From the NCBI RefSeq assembly GCF_051106095.1, contig NC_135789.1, forward strand, positions 24,547,764-24,611,763: a stretch of DNA of 64,000 nt, written 5' to 3'. Of the stretch, positions 57,974 to 64,000 are shown in pieces. Numbering within the stretch: position 1 is the first letter of the stretch; the number at the start of each line of letters is the position of its first letter. The notes under the pieces were generated by a model, which did not search any database, was not told the DNA's origin, and worked only from the letters and a program-made list of their open reading frames with translations. A program made the position numbers and the translations under genes. The DNA is from Pogona vitticeps. Its lineage: Eukaryota > Chordata > Lepidosauria > Squamata > Agamidae.

Positions 57974-60900
57974 ATGCCGAGGGGAAGCAGGAGCCGCACT
58001 TCGCGGATGGCGCCGCCCGCCAGGTGGGGGAAGGGACCCTTGGGGGAGATTGGGGGGGAGGGGCAGGACACGCCCTTCGGAGGCAGGGAGGAGTCACGTG
58101 CCCCCCTCTTACGTAAGGCTGGGTGTATGGGACCCCCTGTGCCCCAAAATTAACGTTGGACTACAAATCCCAGTATCCCCAAGCAGCCTCTGGCCACGTG
58201 GGATGACCCGCCTTCGGACTCGCAGATAGATCTCCCCCTCCCCCAAAAAATATCTTTGTAATCACATCTGGGAGTGGGGGGATGGAGAGGCAACTGGATT
58301 ACAAATCCCAGCATCCCCAGCCAGCCTTTTGGCCACGTGAGAGCTTTCCCCCGCCACCACCACTCGCAGAGAGGAGCTCCGTCCCAAATGTGTTGGAAAA
58401 AGATCTGGGTGTGTGTGTAGGGGCTTGTTGGACTACAACTCCCAGAATCCTCAGGCGGGGGGTTGTAGTAAAAAAAAGGAGGGGTATTTTCTAGCCCTGG
58501 TGCACATGCTGTGGTAAACCCCTGCTGGCCCTTAGGTGAGATCTAAAGGGGCACCATCTTCCTGTGGTGTGCAGAGGGGGGGGGGAGGAGGAAAAGAGGG
58601 ACTCTGCACCTGCCAGGAAGCCAGCTTTTTTTTAAAAAAAGGGGGGGCACATTTTTTTTCAGCCTGTGAAATGAAAAGCCAACGTCTTGTAACCCCCATC
58701 GAGGCTTTACAGCTTTATTTCAGTGTCTTGGCTTTCACAGGTCACAGCCCACTTGCTCAGATGCAGGGAGGGCAATATTTGGATAAAACCGCTTGCTTTG
58801 TGTGTTGCAAGAGGATGATAACTCAGGAAAGGTCAGGTGGAGAGAAATCTGATAGTCCTAAGGGGGTCCTTTTTCGACTAGACTGACATGGGGAGGTGGT
58901 TGGGAGGCTTTCTATAAACAATTGCCATTCTGTACAAAACCACATGCTGACAACAACCTAAATTAAAATGCCAACCTTATGTTCCTAGGGAAGAAATAAG
59001 TTTTGTAAGAAGTAAATAAAGCACTGGCAGCTACTCTTTTCAAAATATTGACATAGGAGTACCAATAACATAACAATAAAGCACCCAGGAGGGGATTCAT
59101 ATTTATTTGCTGCACTAACAGGAGCTTCGCATAGATGTCATTTTACAGATAACCCTCAAGGTCCCTTCCAGCTTCACAGTTTTGTAATTTTCCATGAAAA
59201 TTCCTGGAGGAGGCAGCCATCATCCTTGGTGATGACAAAAGCAACAAGACTCACGAGTACAATTATCAGTATCAAATACAGATCAAAAGATAACAGAAGC
59301 ATAAAACATCAGGGATGATGAATAATGTCAGTTTTGGATTTTGGAGTTGGCTAGTGAGCCATTAGAGGAAAAGGGCGAGAAAGAGGATGATAGGGCCAGA
59401 GGCCTTTCAGAAAGGGAATGTGTGATCAGGTGCTAATTCCAGCCATTGGCAGGGAGAAGGTGAAGACATGTAGGCAGAGCTATTGGAAAAGTACTCTGTC
59501 CTTCGCTCCAGAGCTTGAATAGATCTGCTTGATAAAGTAGAAAAGTTACTACCAGTAAAACGTCTTTGTGCCATTATGCTTATATGTTTTCCCCAGAAGA
59601 GAAGGACTGTATGCACATGGATATAAAAAGGAAAGAGAAAACCCAAATGTGATGAACAGCCATCTCAAAATTAAAATCTGGAAGGACACTATTAATTGAT
59701 CTTAGGCACCAAAGTTCCACATTGCTTTAGTAACACCCTGAACCTTGTACATTATCATTTTTCTTTATTCTTGGCTAGCCTCGTAGAAGCATGCTCCTAA
59801 AACAAATTTTGGACTTACGTTTATTGGGAAGCGCGGCTGCCTCTGCATTTTACTTTCATAAGATCTGTGGTTGAAAAGTACCAGCAGCTAGTCATTCTGA
59901 ATTTAAAGAGAATCTGTAAACCCAAGCCTACAAATCAGCTCTTATCCCTCTATTACATGAGCCCACCCTTCTTCAGTTCAGGGGCTTGTGTGTGGTTGCC
60001 AGGACCTTTTTCCTGCTCTGTCCAATTAAAAAGCCAAGCCTGCTTAACTGTAGGATTAGCAGCTGTGTTCTTTCATTGTGATCACAAGATGCTCCTGTAC
60101 AAGCTTTGACCAAGGGTCATTTGGAGCTGTGTTTTCCTCTTGCTCTTGAGAAGCAAGGAAGATCAAGTAACAAGGCAGTGTGTTTTCCTTCATGAATATT
60201 TAACCAGCTTAACGGGACTGTCTTGTTTTGGAACGTCCTCAGTTGACGGCTCTGCCGCTGACTTGGTAGCAGATCTTCCTAGCTGTGTTTCTAGCCATGT
60301 TTTCACCATGACCGTTTCTGCTCAGTGCCGCAGATCCAGCTTCTTTATTGTGTGCACCAGGTTGCTGTGCAGTGACTTACGGAAGAGCTCTGATAAGTGC
60401 CTGGAAAATCATCATAATCTTTGAACTGCAGAGCTGAAAGAGACCCCAGGGATCATCAAGTCCAGCCCCTGTCTTGGAGGCAACATGGGGGTGGGGGGCG
60501 GAATCGAACTTGCAACCTCTAGCTGTGCAGCCAGAGACCCATATCACGGAATCTTACAGGGTTCTAAGACCGTTCGCTGACTATTAAGGCATTCCATTCA
60601 TTCTGGGCTCATCTTTTTTTTAGCTTCAGCTGAGTGATTAAACCATGCTGTAAAAGAGCTGTACTCAACGTTTTTTGGGACACAGCCTTTCTAGGAGCGC
60701 TTCTCGGCTTCCAGGGCCTCCCATCAAACAAGGATGCAACACAAACAGATAAATAGAAAATCCTTTTCTCACATTTTGTAGTCTGCAGCCCCCTTACATT
60801 GAGAGTGGTTGCTCTAGAACGTGTTAAATCAAGATAGTGGACAAATGGGGACATACATGAGACTCAAGCTGCTCGGGGTCGTTTGCCTCTAGGTTGACAC

Positions 60901-63511
60901 TGAGCAACCATTTTGTCTTTTCTTCTTCTTTTTGCAGCCGTGGGCCGCCCATGCGGTCTGCCCCTCCACCAGCCGCCCGCGCCCCTGTTCCAGCTGCCGC
61001 CCCCGCCTCAGCAGTGGCATCTCCAGCCCCCAGGCAGCCTGGCCTGATGGCTCAGATGGCCACGACGGCTGCCGGCGTGGCTGTCGGCTCAGCTGTGGGG
61101 CACACTCTGGGGCACGCCATGACCGGAGGATTCGGAGGAGGAGGAAGCTCTGAAGCGGCTCGCCCTGACATCACTTACCAGGTAAGAGATGGAGAGAGAG
61201 AAAGATCACACCTTTACCTGGAACTCAAAGCTAGTGAGGAAGGTTTGAGACACACAGCACGCATCTGGCCCAGAAACCAAAGTTGAGTTGCCTACCTGTC
61301 CCTCCGTACAGCTGCAAGTTCATCCCTAGGGCCAGAAAAGCAGGCTTTAATCCATGGTGTCTACTTTTGACTAAACTTGGGCTCAGTGCAATCTTTGCGC
61401 AGAAACAATGTCAGAACAGCAGTTTCAAGGACAAGGGAAAATTCAGGTTACAAAAATTGTTCCAAGCGTTCAAAAAAGATGCGTCGGTTCCATTTGAGTG
61501 AGCTGCCCTCCCAGAGGCAATGCATATTCTAGTATGTTAAGCAACTAGTATTTCTGAAAGTGAAAAACTAAAGAAGATAAAACCATCAGTGCACAGATCA
61601 GATTCTTACTAAGGTGCACCTCAGAGCTTTGGAGTCTTGATAGTCCTAAATGAAGAAGTCAGAATAAGACTCCAGCACGTGTCAAAGAGGAGGTTGCCTC
61701 CATTTATCCCCTGGAATGGGCTATGCTTCCTTGTTTGCTGTGCATTTTCTTTAAAAATTCTGTTCCAAGGGAGAAGGAAAAATGTGTTTTGTGTAGGGCT
61801 CTCTGTCTTCTTGATTTTGCCAGCGGTTTGGCAGCGGTGGAGACCGAACCTCTGCTGATACCCTATTATAGGAGGATGATGATGCTGGGCTGTGCAAAGT
61901 ACAGGCTTGCTTGGGAAGACCAGATGCCTGAGCATTTTTCTCCCACAAATTGGAATAAAGGGGTTGTACTCACGGGGGATTCCGGTTTTCCAAGCAGGGC
62001 GGGTCTCTTCTGTCCTCTTTGCCTTCTCTCACGGTGGCCGTGTTGCGTGTTTTTCCCCCCTTAGGAGCCTCAGCCAGCCCAGCCCATGGGGCAGCAGTCC
62101 CAGTTCACCCCTTGCCAGTACGAGATGAAGCAGTTCCTGGAGTGCGCCCAGAACCAGGCCGACCTGAAGCTGTGTGAGGGGTTCAGTGAGGTGCTGAAGC
62201 AATGCCGTTTTGCAAATGGTAAGTTCCTCCCTATGGCTCTCCCTCTGATCTGCCAGAAGTCGGGAGTTTGACCAGAGCAGGACTCAGATGTTCCATAGGG
62301 ACTCTTCCGGTTTTGCATAGAGATGATCATTCAAGGAGGGTGTTGGTTTTTCAGAGCTTCCTAGGGTGGATTTGGATCTTTGGACATGGCTGTAGATCAA
62401 GACTAGAGGAGACAGAGGGAGCCAAGTCTTGAGAACCAGTAAGACAATTTTAGGAAATGACCTTTGCCTTTTGGTTGCTTTGTTACCCCTCTTTCTTTAA
62501 AAAGAAATGGAAGAGTCTTTATAGTCAAAGTAAGATGAGTAACAAAAAATGCAAAAGCAATTTGTATCATCCCATGCCAGCCTGCAAAATACCACCATGC
62601 TTAAGCCTGGGGGCTGCCGGGAGCTGCTGATGGTTAGTGGATGACGCTTCTGTCCTGCAGTGAGTTCGAGGCGGTTTGTATGGCTCTCCTCCAGTTTAAA
62701 GTGCCTGGCTTAAGCAAAGATCCCATGGAGGGGTGGAAGGAAAGGGAGCAACAGTTCCTACAGCCCTCCCAGTGCTACCCTAAAAACCTCCTCTAGAGAG
62801 CTAGGAAACCTCTCAGCCTGATTTTAGGGCGCTCGGGGCAGTGGTGGATCAGACCCCTGTTCTGTTGCTGGCTGATCCTGAAGTATATTGGTAAGATTTG
62901 GATGGCCTTCATGGTCCCCATGGGTCTTCTTAGCCTTACCACTTTAGCGGGTACTCTGGCAGTTGCTTACCTCTTCATTAGTCATGCTGGAGTTCATATT
63001 CAGTTCCTGGTACCCAAGTGACATGTCAGGCAGACTGGAAACCAGGTTGCCGGCACCGGTTGGTTCCAGTTTGATATTCAGAGTCTGTCAAAATCTATTC
63101 CGATTGTATTGGGGGCCTGTAGTTTGCAGTCCGTTTCTGGTCCTCTGAATGGTATAGTTAAATTCTGAACAGTACTCCATTTAGTGCTCTTCAGAGATGA
63201 GCAAGAAGGGAAGCATCCATTATAGCACTGGTTCTTAACCTTGGGTTACTCAGGAGTTTTGGACTGCAACTTCCAGAATCCTTCACCACCAATTGTGCTG
63301 GCTGAGGTTTCTGGGAGTTGCAGTTCAAAAACATCCGACTAACAAAGGTTAAGAACCACTGCATTATAGTATCTGAATAGTTATGATGGGAGAGCTGAAT
63401 TTGCTGGGCTTTGCCCCTTGTCTGATGTCTTTGTTTTTCATTTTTTTCTGTGTTTGGTAATGATCAGCTTTCTTTTCCCTTTTCTCTTTCACAACCACAG
63501 GTTTAGCCTAA
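57974..63511 (+). CDS. CHCHD2: CHCHD2 (MNRR1), mitochondrial twin-CX9C protein, 4 exons
   Basis: Protein of the mitochondrial intermembrane space (MICOS/respiration, also a nuclear factor under hypoxia). Exons: 57974-58023, 60938-61181, 62065-62218, 63501-63511. Junctions are GT-AG and in phase; 152 aa against 151 in human. The N-terminus [16 protein letters not shown] is nearly identical to human, followed by a Pro/Ala-rich stretch. The central helix is [20 protein letters not shown]. The CHCH domain is in exon 3, with cysteines in [12 protein letters not shown] and in [14 protein letters not shown], each pair spaced CX9C. The last exon adds only the residues LA and the stop, as in human. 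The Gly-rich loop ([19 protein letters not shown]) is slightly expanded. Confidence 0.97.
60405..60545 (-). mobile_element. tRNA SINE with CR1-like tail
   Basis: GAACTGCAGAGCTGAAAGAG, ACCCCAGGGATCATCAAGTC and CAGCCCCTGTCTTGGAGGCA (CR1-type tail) join GGAATCGAACTTGCAACCTC and TGTGCAGCCAGAGACC (tRNA part), all read on the plus strand of a minus-strand copy. In CHCHD2 intron 1. Confidence 0.65.
63226..63361. mobile_element. Short hAT-like MITE with perfect 8-bp target duplication
   Basis: Ends CACTGGTTCTTAACCTTGGG and ACAAAGGTTAAGAACCACTG; CATTATAG is present on both sides (63218-63225 and 63362-63369). 136 bp, almost wholly palindromic; in CHCHD2 intron 3, about 140 bases before the last exon. 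Confidence 0.9.
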
Positions 63512-63787
63512 CTCATCTGCCGGGCGACGTTATTCTCCGTTCAAAAAACAAACAAACAAAAAAGACATGTTGTTAGGAAACCATTCTCTAGTCCTTAAAA
63601 GCGGGCCTCGCTTTTCTTCATTCGTGACCAGTTTGTCGATCTAGAGAAGCACCGAAGAGTCGATGCAGTGAAACTTGGCAACCTGTGTGTTTCGGGAACG
63701 GGTGGGCACATCCTTTCCCAGTGGCATCGCTTGCGCTCCTTGATTCTGCTCGTGTGGGCGTCAGAAATGTAATTCTGTGAGCTTCAA

Positions 63788-63793
63788 AATAAA
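63788..63793 (+). terminator. CHCHD2: CHCHD2 polyadenylation signal
   Basis: AATAAA lies 277 bases after the stop codon, followed by T/G-rich sequence (CTGTCC, AAGTGTCTGCTCTGT). The final exon would then be about 310 bases, nearly all untranslated. Confidence 0.75.
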
Positions 63794-64000
63794 ATATGGA
63801 TCACTGTCCACCAAACCTTCTCAAAGTGTCTGCTCTGTCATTCTTATCAGGGAATCTGTGAAGTATTTGCGTCCTGAATACTCGCTCCTCTCTCTCTCAC
63901 TGTGATAAACATTTTACCAGCACTTTTCTCCATGTTCTCGTGAGGCAAAGGGCGGGATACACCTCTGGCCTTGCCCATCAGCCCAGTATGATTAAGGTGC

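Overview
This is vertebrate nuclear DNA with five intron-containing genes. From left to right they are an argininosuccinate lyase / delta-crystallin gene (ASL, +, about 4.9-17.8 kb), beta-glucuronidase (GUSB, +, 19.66-32.55 kb), VKORC1L1 (-, coding 39.67-51.25 kb), NUPR2 (+, 54.74-55.15 kb) and CHCHD2 (+, 57.97-63.8 kb). The ASL protein is closer to bird delta-crystallin than to mammalian ASL: its last stretch reads [20 protein letters not shown]1 and L1 LINE pieces, tRNA-derived SINEs, pogo/Tigger-like and hAT non-autonomous DNA transposons and a long GATA microsatellite also occur. Together these point to a sauropsid, most probably a squamate and more likely a lizard than a snake. That assignment is inference.

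Layout. 0-4.8 kb: no gene recognised; a 124-126 bp-armed inverted repeat, a CR1 fragment, a tRNA SINE, AT-rich sequence and a GATA/GATT microsatellite. 4.8-17.8 kb: GC-rich promoter, one non-coding exon and 16 coding exons of ASL (464 aa). 17.8-19.65 kb: short intergenic spacer. 19.65-32.5 kb: 12 exons of GUSB (652 aa). 32.5-34.4 kb: convergent 3' end zone. 34.4-51.3 kb: VKORC1L1 with a probable 5.2 kb 3' UTR and a 10 kb first intron full of old repeats. 51.3-54.7 kb: CpG-rich promoter, then repeats. 54.7-55.15 kb: NUPR2, one exon, lying over three CTCF-like motifs. 55.15-57.6 kb: repeats. 57.6-63.8 kb: CHCHD2, 4 exons, behind a promoter with two NRF1 palindromes, an ERR element and ETS sites.

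The genes do not form one pathway; they are a conserved neighbourhood. ASL works in the urea/arginine pathway and serves as a lens protein in birds and reptiles. GUSB is a lysosomal hydrolase, VKORC1L1 an ER quinone/vitamin K epoxide reductase, NUPR2 a small chromatin-associated stress protein, and CHCHD2 a mitochondrial CX9C protein. Points most worth a second look: the altered N-terminal motif of the ASL protein, the near-perfect inverted repeat at 544-865, CTCF-like sites both in NUPR2 and inside a DNA transposon family, a repeat-derived C-terminus on NUPR2, ZNF143-like motif clusters at promoters, and a YY1 palindrome that would give ASL an in-frame alternative start.
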